Shown here: positions 1 to 9,440 of the stretch, one piece after another | How the letters are laid out: every line of letters starts with the position of its first letter | How positions within the stretch are numbered: the stretch's first letter is position 1 | NCBI GenBank assembly: GCA_003427395.1 | Contig: BFEA01000160.1 | Location: forward strand, 2,666,489-2,688,785 | Origin: Chara braunii | Lineage: Eukaryota; Streptophyta; Charophyceae; Charales; Characeae | DNA length: 22,297 bases | Reading direction: 5' to 3' | Program-made: the position numbers and the translations under genes | The notes under the pieces: generated by a model | Seen by the model: only the letters and a program-made list of their open reading frames with translations | Database searches by the model: none | Told to the model about the DNA's origin: nothing

Positions 1-294
1 TTTTGGACTAACCTCTGGACGTGATTGCGGTCAGATACATCCAGGTCATGGTAGAATTCCGGTCATTCATGGTAAGAACTCCGGTCATATACAGCCAAAA
101 AAAAAAAAGCAGTGTAAGAATTCACTCATAGTCGGGACTACCTCCTTTGACACACCGCTTTTGGACTAACCTCTGGACGTGATTGCGGTCAGATACATCC
201 AGGTCATGGTAGAATTCCGGTCATATACAGCCAAAAAAAAAAAAAAACAGTGTAAGAATTCACTCACAGTCGGGACTAACTCCTTTGACACCGC
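1..294. repeat. Tandem duplication, about 158-bp unit
   Basis: Two head-to-tail copies are seen, at 1-158 and 159-294. Both open with ttttggactaacctctgg, contain a 12- to 15-A run, and close with a segment ending in ctcctttgacac. The second copy lacks a short stretch near 67-85 that in copy one repeats a motif ending in ccggtcat, so the first copy carries a small internal duplication. No coding capacity is recognised. A weaker third copy of the opening lies near 4405. Origin is unknown; it could be the edge of a longer satellite or a duplicated transposon end. Confidence 0.85.
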
Positions 295-931
295 CGCCAC
301 ACATTTACGACACGATCTCCACAATATCATCAATTTAGCTAAATGCGGATCGCTAGAATCAATTACCTCCTTCGGACATTGAACTTGGACGTTCCTGGGC
401 GAAATTTTGGCGTGGCGTTTTGTGAACCGAAATCGTCGTCAGGCCCTACTGGCGAGAATCCTGACAATTTCGATTCTAAAAATTGCCGATATCGCCGCCG
501 GGACGTCGAAATCGCCATCGGGATCGTCAAAGTAAAATAAAATATAAGGGACTGTAATAATCCAAATAAACAAATATTAACTTCTATAATTAGTCCTTTG
601 ACACAGCGACTTCACAGATTACGAAACGCGCTTCATAGACACAACTTACAATGTGGCAAAAGGCAAATCGTTTTTGAAAGCAATCCAGCCTCCAAGCACA
701 TTTTCAGTCACATTCGCCTAAACAAAACAGTGTCCAAGATCGCAAAGCGATGTATAGACAAAAAATTCGCTATGCATTTTCCCTTGGTTACCCGACACTC
801 ACCTCTTCCGCGTTCAGATTCCAATGCGTTCTTTCCACAGAGGCCACGAAATATGCATATACATATACATTATCACATTGTATGTATATCATCACATAAA
901 TATCAGAGCGCAAATGCGAAAGAAAAAAACA
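295..931. other. Gene-free stretch, one unassigned short ATG frame
   Basis: The only ATG-started frame of note is 343-540 on the plus strand (65 codons). It starts MRIARINYLL, ends in a basic then aliphatic tail, and resembles no family I know. A segment at 595-660 (ctttgacac followed by a cacagattacgaaacg-like stretch) looks like a diverged copy of the sequence at 283-340, so part of this region is probably old duplicated repeat. Otherwise nothing is recognised. Confidence 0.4.
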
Positions 932-968
932 CGAAAAAAACGAAAAAAACGAAAAAAACGAAAAAAAA
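932..968 (+). repeat. 9-bp microsatellite, cg plus seven A, four units
   Basis: Four consecutive units of cg followed by seven or eight A lie at 932-968, directly against the left arm of the fold-back candidate. Confidence 0.9.
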
Positions 969-970
969 TC

Positions 971-1250
971 TAGGCTACCAGAGTGGCCCGGGGTCACTTG
1001 CCCGGCCAGGCCAAAAACAATTTAAAAACAAAAATAAAAATAAAAAAATTACAATTTTATTTTTTATTCTAAATTTGGTGCAGAATTTCAATGTGACCCT
1101 GAGGCAAAAACTGTTCAGTTTATTTTTCTGCATAACATAGTTTCTCTTCGGATTTTTTGGAGGGTTTTTTTTTTTTTTTTTGGCTGGGACCTTCCCTGGT
1201 CCTTGCACGGGCTGGCCACCCGGGACCCGGGCGGCCCGGCTGGTGGCCTA
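971..1250. mobile_element. Fold-back (inverted GC-rich arms) candidate
   Basis: The left arm begins taggctaccag at 971; the reverse complement of the right end (1240-1250) reads taggccaccag, one mismatch. Both arms continue inward as GC-rich, CCCGG-containing sequence and end in a gcc followed by an A-rich run (left: 1012 onward; right, on the minus strand: a 17-A run at about 1165-1181). The interior is AT-rich with no coding potential, and A-rich sequence flanks both outer ends. This could be a MITE-like fold-back element or two inverted copies of a short poly(A)-tailed repeat. The arms differ in length (about 42 versus 75 nt), so the alignment is imperfect. Confidence 0.4.
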
Positions 1251-1728
1251 AAAAAATAGAAAAAATGACAAAAAACGAGAAAAATTGAGAAAAATTGAGA
1301 ATATATCTATATATTGTCACAGGAATATCAGCACAAATGCGAAAAAAAGAAAAGAAAAAATAAGAAAAGAAAACCAGGGAAAATTGAATTCAGTTTTCTA
1401 TCTTCTTTCTTACGACTCCCCCTGTTCAGAACCTCTTGCGTACAAGGCCGCACACGTGGATGTAGGTTGAGCGGCGGCTGCCCCCACCCCCGTGTGTCAT
1501 ATCGACCCACTTGCACACAGCCAGAAGGCAAAGAGGCAAAGAAAAGAGGAAGGAAACAGCCCAAACAAAACAGAACAGGGGGCTGCAAAGCAGATCCTAA
1601 ATGACAAGCCTAGATGACAAGTCCCACATGCAAACACCGCCCCCGGCAACTACAGGCCAAACGACGGGACAAGACCAGCCAGTCATAAGACAAAGCATAA
1701 AAAAAGCTCCGATCCACAGTATAACAAC

Positions 1729-1729
<1 letters not shown>
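1251..1729. other. No gene recognised
   Basis: The first 130 bases are A-rich and include a short block (1323-1344) matching 899-921 on the far side of the fold-back candidate. The rest is average-composition DNA with no recognisable frame, up to the long poly(A) run. Confidence 0.5.

Positions 1730-1772
<43 letters not shown>
1730..1772 (+). repeat. Poly(A) tract, 43 bases
   Basis: An uninterrupted run of 43 A. Its length suggests the 3' tail of a plus-strand retroposon ending here, but the sequence upstream (1380-1729) has no recognisable LINE or SINE domain and I saw no clear target-site duplication. A simple homopolymer expansion is the alternative. Confidence 0.7.
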
Positions 1773-1773
<1 letters not shown>

Positions 1774-2302
1774 AGAAATGCACTCACCAGCGCCTCTAAC
1801 ATAAAAAATCTACGTATCCCTCGTTTGTCTCGCCATCAACCCCAATGCTGCAGACCAACCTGAGAGGGAAACGCTGAGAAAGCCGCCAGAACTCTCGGAG
1901 ATAAATACGACTCACTCCAAGGACAGCCGGCGTGAGATTTTAATCCGCCGGACACATACACTCAGCAGAACGTACAATCACTATAGCCGAATTTGACCCA
2001 ACGTGCAGTCCAGATGCAGCGAAAATGAACGTACGTTCTCCTTCGGCTGCAGAAGGTGCTGGATCATCAGATCCGTGCCATTATGTCATTTTCCCGCCAT
2101 GTAATGGCCACGCGAGCGCTAACGCATTTCGACCTCAGGTACAGAACCTCTCAGAGACGCGTCTGAGCTGAGTAAATCAGTCACCTACTCGTACGGTTTT
2201 CTTCCCAGTTAGGTAACGATATACGATCCCGAACGTCGAATCAAGATACCTCGAAAAATCAATTTCCTTCAGAAACCTCTTTTTTTTTTCTAGAACCTCA
2301 GG
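1773..2302. other. No gene recognised
   Basis: Average-composition sequence without a convincing frame. A near-palindrome sits at about 2150-2168 (ctcagagacgcgtctgag). Confidence 0.5.
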
Positions 2303-2492
2303 GTTCCGGCTACATCACGGAAAACACTAAACTCCAAGGTGTTCCATGCACTGACCACTTCACACATTTGCTGAGTGAGTTGTGCACAGACGCCCTGTGT
2401 TCCTGCTCCATCATGGAAAAAAACTACACTCCAAGAGTTCCATGCACTAGCCACTTCGCATTGGCTGAGTGAGTTGTGCACAGAGGCCCTGT
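2303..2492. repeat. Tandem dimer, about 95-bp unit
   Basis: Copy one is 2303-2398 and copy two 2399-2492. Shared blocks include ttccatgcact and gctgagtgagttgtgcacag, in the same order and spacing with scattered substitutions and two-base indels. The sequence gttacgcc just after copy two resembles the start of a third unit. A minus-strand frame across it simply repeats a peptide and gives no sign of being a gene. Confidence 0.85.
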
Positions 2493-2625
2493 GTTACGCC
2501 AAATCAAACGTCCACAGAGCAGGGAAAATGGTGCCTAGGTCGAATCAGAACGTGTCGTTACCTCCGTCTCACCTTCCTCGAAACAGAACGCATCCGTCGA
2601 CCGGTCTGTTACCTGGGTCAAAACA

Positions 2626-2696
2626 AAATTAATTGAGTGGCCTAAAATAAAATTGAGTGGCCGGCGCGTGTCGTTGGCAAAATTAGTTGAGTGGCC
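2626..2696 (+). repeat. Short repeat, three copies of ttgagtggcc
   Basis: The motif aattgagtggcc occurs at 2631-2642 and 2651-2662, and as agttgagtggcc at 2685-2696, each preceded by an aaaat-type run. Confidence 0.8.
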
Positions 2697-3615
2697 TTAA
2701 AAAAAAAAAAAACGACGAGAAACATGGCAACAAACGGAGCCACGAAAACAGGCGAAACCGGGTTACAAGGGCCTCACAAGCCCACACACGGAAAAGGGCT
2801 AGCTACCTCCTCCTCTTCTTCCCGCCCTCCTCCAATCAAATCTACCTCCTCCATCCTCTTCCTACGATTAACAAGCGGCGATCCTTTCAATCGCCCTACC
2901 TCGTGATTAAACCATTTGCGTTTATCTATTTGTGCATTTACCTCTGTCTGTCGTGTTTCCCTTATATTGATTTCCTTCCACTCTCAGGAACTTCCGCCGC
3001 CATAGACTTCACTCATGGTCGCAATTCCTTGCTTCTCCATCATATCATTTCACTCATGCGCTTCGCCAGCCTTGCCGCCGAATGTCCCAATCTCCACTAC
3101 GTTTTCAGCACATATCGATCTTCCTATCATGGCAATACGATCCATCCGACCGGATATCAGAATCGACTACCAGGGGCACAACCCTCTTTCCTTCCACCCT
3201 TATTAACGACCGTCGCCATTCACTGCCGACTTCTCCAACATCCACGCTTCTTCTTCGACACTTTCGCATGTCTATCCATACCTTTCATATGTCTTCTGTT
3301 TTGGTTACAGTTGACAAGCTCCCTCTCATCTTCCCGCTTCGGCGGCAACTGGTTCTCGCCAAAGTTTCGCCGGTAAGCCGTTCACAGTCACAAAGTCTCA
3401 CATCATCATCACTCCCTCCCTTCCCATCATAAACGCTACTGCGTGCAATAAGCTTCCTCCCCACACGCTAAAAGATTTCTCAAACCGCTATACGCCGGCC
3501 TCAGTTGCGACGATGATGATGACGTTGGTAGTTCGTCGTGTTAACGAAAGTGACCTGACAGTATATGTGCCACTCGAGCGAGCTTGGTCAAGGAGACGCA
3601 GCTCATACGCGGAAT

Positions 3616-3616
<1 letters not shown>
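2697..3616. other. Pyrimidine-rich stretch, no supported gene
   Basis: The plus strand is rich in C and T from about 2805 to 3430. Long frames are open here (for example up to 3376 and 3432), but they lack a convincing ATG start, overlap each other in different frames and have Ser/Leu/Phe-rich composition expected from pyrimidine-rich DNA. I do not call a gene. Confidence 0.5.

Positions 3617-3702
<86 letters not shown>
3617..3702 (+). repeat. (CT)43 microsatellite
   Basis: An 86-base uninterrupted CT dinucleotide run. Frames crossing it give only SL, LS or RE dipeptide repeats. Confidence 0.98.
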
Positions 3703-3705
<3 letters not shown>

Positions 3706-3813
3706 CACACGTATAGAAATCCCGTGTGCATTGCTGCTTACTCGGGGCGGACCTCAGTGGGTAAAGACACAGGATGAAGAATCCCGACAGCAAAGGCTAC
3801 TGCGCCGGCGTAA

Positions 3814-3981
3814 GGAGAGGATGGGAACACGCTACTTCTCGATCATTCGACCGAAGCAGATATCATCCAGACAAGGACAAACAGCGAAGGAACGGAAGAA
3901 ATTGTTCTGAACATCTTGGGCGACGAAAAAGACAGACTGGAAAGATTTCTGACAGGTGGGGAAGTCGGATTGAGCAGATGA
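3814..3981 (+). other. Short coding-like frame, unassigned
   Basis: After a TAA at 3811-3813, the plus strand is open for 55 codons to a TGA at 3979. The peptide has no Met but has the balanced, acidic composition of real protein (it includes TEEIVLNILGDEKDRLERFL). Just upstream, a second frame reads a basic stretch (QQRLLRRRKER) that would join it after a one-base shift. An AG precedes the block near 3819 and a cag/gt junction lies at 3950-3953, so this could be an exon or a decayed gag-like fragment. I do not recognise the family. Confidence 0.2.
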
Positions 3982-4404
3982 CATCATTTAGGGGCGTGGA
4001 CACCTCGTAGAAAGCATCATTTCACTCACCTCTTTGTGTACGACCGCCACGTGGCAGGATCAATCGTAGGTACTGATGGCGTAGAAGGACGGCCACTTGG
4101 CTCTCAAGCGGCACGCCTTCGCACGAAACAGTTCCGCAAGCGATGGTGGCCAGCCGGAATAAGCGCTTCGCTAGCTCCTTGCGTTGCCTGGTCCAGAACG
4201 GCGGCGGGGAATCAGAGATCTGTCGCGAATTATGGGATTTCGAATTCAGTCCAGACGGCTCGAGTAACTGATCGTCTTGCCACCCTCGCCTCCGCACTCA
4301 ACAAAACAAACTAATGGACTCACCAACCCGACTTCCCGCCAGCACCACGTTTGGTGAGTGCTAACGAACTGAGGCCATACTCACACTGGAACTTTTCCTA
4401 CTAC
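3982..4404. other. No gene recognised
   Basis: Average-composition sequence. A plus-strand frame at 4036-4314 has no ATG and no recognisable motif. Confidence 0.4.
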
Positions 4405-4470
4405 GCTCTGGACGTGATTGCCGTCAGATTCGTCCACATCCAGCCATAATTATAGTCGGCTACATATATG
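4405..4470 (+). repeat. Diverged third copy of the 1-294 repeat start
   Basis: The sequence ctctggacgtgattgc at 4406-4421, then cgtcagatt, matches the start of both units at 1-294 with scattered changes. Similarity fades after about 60 bases. Confidence 0.5.
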
Positions 4471-4869
4471 AAAGTGTTACGGTAGTGTGGATATGCCCTG
4501 ATTTACCGCGAGGCAGGCGACGGTGGTCGTGTGTGCAGGTCGTTGGAGGTTGGAAGACCGGTGGACGTGTGTAGGTCGTTGGTGGCTGTGGGTGGGCGCC
4601 GTGTTCGGGCGGGAGGAGTCGATCCAGGGCGTGAGACTGTCCACTACTGTTAGTGGCGCAGCCAGCATCAGGGGCTTTTCTTTGTTGATGTCAAGCCTAA
4701 GAAATGCTATGGCTGGCACCACAAGTTATTGCCGCTAGCCCTGACTATGGCTGGCACGAGTACTTGGCCCATACATTGGCCGCAGGCATTCCCGGACAAC
4801 GCACCACGGCCAACAGGGTCGCCCAAGCAACCGCCCGATCGGCCCTGCACGGGCAGGGGCAGTGTTTAT
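4471..4869. other. No gene recognised; old DNA beside the LINE A insertion
   Basis: GC-richer sequence with a short duplicated motif, tatggctggcac, near 4707 and 4745. Because LINE A inserted at about 4870, the part closest to the insertion was originally continuous with the LINE B 3' end now starting at 7681. Where LINE B ends within this stretch is not visible, since no poly(A) marks it. Confidence 0.45.
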
Positions 4870-4883
4870 CCGGGGCACGGTTC
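4870..4883. repeat. Target-site duplication of LINE A, 3' side
   Basis: The sequence ccggggcacggttc directly abuts the poly(T) that begins at 4884. It matches 7667-7680 (ccggggcacagttc) at 13 of 14 positions. Placement at both ends of the LINE is as expected for target-primed reverse transcription. Confidence 0.85.
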
Positions 4884-4904
4884 TTTTTTTTTTTTTTTTT
4901 TTTT
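4884..4904 (-). other. LINE A poly(A) tail
   Basis: Twenty-one T on the plus strand are the poly(A) tail of the minus-strand element, bounded exactly by the target-site duplication. Confidence 0.9.
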
Positions 4905-5301
4905 CAAACAATACGGGCCCAGTGCCCAAGGCTTAGATTAATCATAAAACTTTGAGGCCGGGGTCCTCACAGTCTACCCGGAAAAACACAGACCTTCTGG
5001 GAGCATTACCCAGTTTCGCTCACAGGGAGAAGCCATGCAGGGGACCGACCCCCCGAAGCCAGCAGCAATCCCTCAGTGCATAGAACCTACTGTGCAGGTG
5101 CTACTGACACTCATTACTCCTTAGTACTAAGCCAACTCAGACCTACACGGTCGTCTGAACGTTTCAGAAGAAACACAAAACCACCCCTATTGCCGGGGTA
5201 GCGGAGCTCTCTCCAACCCTTTTAAATGACGCTCACTCCTACCCCACATCCCCCAGTCTGCTGCCCTCCTACTGCGGAGAATAACCGAGCGTCCAGGTAT
5301 G
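4905..5301 (-). other. LINE A 3' UTR
   Basis: Non-coding sequence between the ORF2 stop and the poly(A). Read on the minus strand, its distal part (gtgaggaccccggcctc, then a ttttat stretch and cactgggccc) aligns with the LINE B 3' UTR (gtgaggtccccgacctc, ttttat, aactgtgcccc). Both elements therefore share a 3' end. Confidence 0.8.
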
Positions 5302-7666
5302 TTACTCATCATTTAATAACCATTCATTCAAAACTAGATTACCATTCTGAAGCTTCGCCAACAGCCCCCTCAGAAACCAAGTTTCTGTAAACCAGAGGAG
5401 ACCTGTCGAATTGTTTCTTGAAGAGGAGATTCTCCTCCAGTCGCTTTTTATACTGCGACAGATCTGAAGCTTCACCAAGGACTTGATCGATTTATCTGAG
5501 AGAAACCGACCCTCAAAGACGTTCCTGTTCCTGACCTCCCAGATGACTAGGAACAGGCATGCCCTAAGGGCCTGGGCCATATAGCCCCATCCTTTGTCCA
5601 AGGCTAGACTCTCTGGGACGCCACCAAACAAAATCCACTGGTCATCCCAGGGGAACACCGACCCACTGATGCGGTCCCAGTGGACAATCCACCAGTCCCA
5701 TATTCTACGAGACAGTGGGCATGAGAGCCATAAATGCACCGTAGATTCGAAAGGCCAGTGGCACCTTGTGCATTGAATTTTGATGCTCATGCCCCTCTCG
5801 GCTAGCCACACTGCCGAAGGGGTCGATTGCATTGAAAGTAACTAGAGTAGCACCGTAGCTCTTATCAGAGGAAGTTTCTTGAGTTGCGTCCAGCACTTCG
5901 TGATCGCTCTGCATATTTGAGCATCCTCTGTTGTGTCCACCTGTGACCATCGGTTAATCGCAATCGAAATTGGAGTTCTTGATGGGAGTTGGATGTCGTA
6001 GCCTCCTGCAGTTGTAAGATCTGTGAGTCAGGCTTCCTTGGGAAATCTTTTGGATCCCTGCCAAGACCACATTTTGGGGTCCAGCCGTAGCTGGCGAATT
6101 GGGGTCCCATTGGCCCACAGTTTGCACGTCCACTCTCCCTCTTCACTGCAGATCTCCCTGGTTCTGATCTGAATCAAGTTCCCCCATGGTCTGTTTGAGG
6201 CAACAGAAGAATGTTCCTCTTCGCGCTGTAACGTCTCTGAACCTAAGACCCTGCTCCACTGTTGAAACGTTCTACTTCCATCCTTCTCTATTGAAAGCAG
6301 TTTCCAATAAGTCTCTAGTTGATCCTCCTGCGTCACTGCTGATTGTGTAATGAACCAAGTCCCCGGAGGGGGAACACCCGCCGGACTCGGCAAGTGTTTC
6401 CACTCGGGGGGGATGGCGGCCATCAACAAGGTCGCTCTGTCTTCCACTTGTCCCAACCTACCCAGTTTCTGCTTCAGTTCCTGCAACGATAGTCATTGGC
6501 CCGTCAGTTCGTTCCACATATCGGTTATCTTGAGCACACCTTTCTCTGCCCACTGTATGCCGAAGGCTGTCGGGTCACTTCCGGCGGAGGAAGGTTTGCC
6601 ATTCTCATCCATGATTTGAGGATTGTCGAATAGTGGTTGGGAGAGAACTTCATCCCTTGTCGTAGGCGGAACCCATGAGCGGGGTCCAACCTTACTCCAG
6701 GCTTTCAGGACATCCTGCCAGAAAGGTGATGAGACTCTTCTCCGCAGATAAGATTCCATCATACAACATGTCCAAACATCACTTAATCGTGGCAGCTTCC
6801 AGTCTTGTGACAGGATCTGTTCCGCGAGGAGAATCCAATGATCGTCAACGTGGCTGGAAACTGCCTTGATTATCCACTTCACTAGGAGTGCTGCATTTTG
6901 TCTAACTGGGTCCAGCATCCCCAAACCCCCTTCCTCTTTGGGACAGCATATAAGTTCCCAGGCGACTTTTGATATGAAGCCTGTGTCTTTCTGGGCGAAG
7001 GGTTTCCACAGAAAGCGCGCTGCTGCGTGGCGTACAACTTTAATAAATTGTTTTCCAAGTGCTCTAATGGAGCCTACAAACCACAGCACGGCGAACAGCG
7101 CCACATTGGTAACTAGGGCCCGACCAAATAGAGACAAGTGTTTGGCTGGTCCCCAAATGACCAGCCTTTGGATAATCTTCTGCTGTAGGAGCTCATTCTG
7201 CATATCCGCACAATGTCCCAGCGTGATTAGCACCCCCAAGTACCTTTTCGAGCTGCCACTTTCAATTCGTTTCATACCCCACTTTACCGCCAACGTGTAC
7301 CCCTCAGGAAGGAGGTAAGCAGACTTTGTCCAGTTCATCGCTGCTTCCGACAGGGCCGCGTAGTCTGTTAAACAGTTTTTCAATGCCGACAGAGATCTTT
7401 GCGAATTCTCAGTGATTGCCATCAGGTCATCCGCTAATGCTTTGACCCGACAATCTAGGTGTTGCACCTGTAGACCTCTGATATCTGGGTGCGCTTTGAT
7501 ATTTGAGATCAGCATTTCTAACTATGTGACAAACAGCAGGGGCGCCAAAGGGCAGCCCTGTCTTAGGGATCTGGTTAAGGGGAATGGGCCAGAAAGATGC
7601 CCATTCACTGCGACTGCTGTTGTGGAGGCCGCATACAGTACTATCACCCACCTGTAGAAAATAGGA
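5302..7666 (-). pseudogene. LINE A ORF2 remnant: reverse transcriptase and zf-RVT domain
   Basis: A single minus-strand frame covers the whole segment, interrupted by four in-frame stops: TAG 7522-7524, TGA 6493-6495, TGA 6028-6030, TAG 5842-5844. It opens with FYRWVIVLY and VNGHLSGPF, then the RT motif RSLRQGCPLAPLLFV, then the catalytic block, read here as ALADD (codons 7440-7426) where FADD or YADD is usual. RYLGVLI, GRALVTNVALF, FLWKPF, a CCPKEEGGLG motif and NAALLVKW follow, typical of the L1-like thumb region. The last part (5302-5832) is zf-RVT: CTRC, then H and C in a C-x2-C...H-x4-C layout, with WGYMAQALRACLFLVIWEVR. In life ORF2 reverse-transcribes its own RNA at a nicked target; this copy is dead. 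No frameshift was seen, so it is fairly young. Confidence 0.92.
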
Positions 7667-7680
7667 CCGGGGCACAGTTC
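7667..7680. repeat. Target-site duplication of LINE A, 5' side
   Basis: The sequence ccggggcacagttc lies immediately beyond the point where RT homology stops and pairs with 4870-4883 with one mismatch. It belongs to the 3' end of LINE B, the insertion target. Confidence 0.85.
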
Positions 7681-8237
7681 CACTAGCACACGAGTCATGA
7701 CTTAAATTTAAATCATGAATAAAATTTAAATAGAGGTCGGGGACCTCACAATTCGACCCGGACTACTGACAGCATCAGCCAGCTTAGCTTACAGGCAGCA
7801 GCCTGCAGAACCCGAAGTTACGAAACTTGTTCCTACTGCGTTACCCAATACTACAAATAAAACAGTTTGTCTACCTTTCTTGCGCTTGCGAAGAGACTGA
7901 GAGTTTTTGGCTTCCATAATCCATGTTCCATTGATGATTCTTCAACTAAATATTCTAACTTTCACTTACTAAGCTGAAGTCTGGGACTAGCACGGCCCAG
8001 AGGACCTGGAACCAGGTCGTAGTTCTACTTTGGCACTCTATTTCTGATACTGGCCTACCGTGATCCTACCCCACCGAGTGCCCTGGTGAATAGCCTTGCT
8101 AACCGATCAACTACTACCAGCTACTCCTTGTCCTTCTAGTCCACAGATCATTCCCCGGGATTGTCCCTATCCAGTATCCAACGTGAGATAACCAGTCCCT
8201 TGCTTGCCTGAACATCTGCCAACTTCTTATTTCTTGC
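7681..8237 (-). other. LINE B 3' UTR
   Basis: Non-coding sequence downstream of the zf-RVT remnant. Its end carries the block shared with the LINE A 3' UTR, plus an AT-rich local duplication near 7695-7735 built on tcatga and atttaaat. Confidence 0.7.
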
Positions 8238-9440
8238 TCAGGTTTGCGAGAACCACCTCAGTTGGCTTATAGACCCTTTGCCCACTTTCGCTTTCCGCCT
8301 CCAATGTACCCAGATGGCCTGTTTCAGACTCTGCTTGATAAAGCACTTAGTTTCCATGTCTGACAGGGGTCTTTTCTGAAAACGTGCTTTGTTTCTGTCT
8401 TTCCAGATCACTTCGTAGATAAGACCCCTGACAACGTGAGCTACGTACCCCCACCCTCTGTGTCCTTTCAACCCGGCGGGAAGAAACCCAATAGCACCCA
8501 TCTCTCATCCCATGTTACCGACTGATCGCCAAACTTCGTCCAGTGGTGCGACCATCATTTCCATACTCGTTTGGACGTTGGGCACTCCCACCACAGGTGT
8601 CTGGTGGATTCAAATGGTCATCTGCATCTCGAACAACCAGGTTCACTTCCACGCCTTTACTCCTTAGCCAGACTGCTAACGGATTGACTTTCAAGGACAA
8701 CATCCACAATAAGCTAACATGTTTCCCGTTTGGTAATACTATGAGGGTTTCCCACAGTCTCTCGAATTTGGGGCCCACTTGCGACAGGTCTTCTGTCCAT
8801 ACTGCCTGCCATCTGGATATAGCAATTTGGGCTGGGTTTTTACGGTTGGGGGTTGAGCGCTGGTACCCTTGCGATACTGTGTAATCTAGTAGGCACAAGG
8901 GCGAATCTTCCCCTGTACTGGGCGACCAGCTCCAAGCAGTGGGGTCTAGGCTCAGTTGACTCAGCGGGGTTCTACCCACCAGGGAGGGAGCTTGACTTGC
9001 CTGTGGGCATCTTCGTTTCTCCACTACCCTGACCTAAGTTGGGTTGTCCCAGACCCTCATTGTCACCTCTTCCAACCTCTTCAGGTTGTTGGAGGGGCCT
9101 TCCCTTCTCCATCGTTCTATCCTCCTGAATCCGTTGGGGAGGACTTCCTTCACCTTCCATATGACATCTCCTTGAACCTCCGCGCTCAAGATATACTACG
9201 TCCCCACTGGATCCACCCCTTCTGGACCTAGCATCTCTGACCACTCCGTCAGAACGGTGTCGGACGAAATACCCTTACAACGGTATTTGGCCATGATTTT
9301 ACAATCGAGAGGTTGGTTGTGCCGACCGCCTTGAGGGACTAGTCTGAGCTTAGAATGTTGTATGAGCACGCGCATCACTGTGGCACGCACTGTGATGGTT
9401 AGGATCGACACTGATACCCTTCGACCAGGGAGGTTGAGGG
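8238..9440 (-). pseudogene. LINE B ORF2 C-terminal remnant with zf-RVT
   Basis: Homology to LINE A runs through all three minus-strand frames. One frame (up to 9024) gives PLSQLSLDPTAWSW, ISRWQAVWTED and LPNGKHVSLLWMLSLKVNP, matching A residues upstream of its zinc motif. After a frameshift near 8630 comes CSRC, a stop, then PFESTRHLWWECP, which aligns with CTRC-HW-PFESTVHLWLSCP of A. Another shift near 8470 leads into WGYVAHVVRGLIYEVIWKDR. Two stops in the zinc segment (TGA 8618-8620 and TGA 8555-8557) fall where LINE A has Trp. Upstream, 9196-9411 matches the linker region of A only weakly. Confidence 0.82.

Larger units (their letters stand above)
4884..7666 (-). mobile_element. LINE A: 5'-truncated non-LTR retrotransposon (L1-like, plant zf-RVT type)
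   Basis: This 2.8-kb minus-strand LINE runs from the RT palm domain at its truncated 5' end (7666), through thumb/connection and a C-terminal zf-RVT zinc domain, to a 3' UTR and a 21-base poly(A) tail (poly(T) at 4884-4904). Perfectly placed 14-bp duplications flank it (4870-4883 and 7667-7680). The APE endonuclease and N-terminal RT are missing, which is typical of incomplete reverse transcription. The sequence on its right is the 3' UTR of a related element, LINE B, so A is the younger, nested insertion. It cannot move autonomously. Classification rests on motif reading, not a database search. Confidence 0.93.
7667..9440 (-). mobile_element. LINE B: older truncated relative of LINE A, insertion host
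   Basis: A minus-strand LINE of the same family, with only the C-terminal part of ORF2 and the 3' UTR left. Homology to LINE A starts around 9440 (WSKG, aligned with WSKVGP of A) and ends at the LINE A insertion. The 5' boundary is approximate, since upstream translation no longer resembles LINE A. Its terminal bases probably continued into the sequence left of 4870. Frameshifts and several stops show longer decay than in A. No poly(A) tail or target duplication of its own was found. Confidence 0.85.

Noticed and set aside
2687-3432. Plus-strand frames of 229 and 116 codons
   Set aside because: Start codons are TTG or GTG-type except internal ones, the frames overlap each other, and composition follows the pyrimidine-rich DNA; no motif is recognised.
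3488-3910. Open frames of about 100 codons across the CT tract, both strands
   Set aside because: Most of their length is SL, LS or RE dipeptide repeat from the (CT)43 tract.
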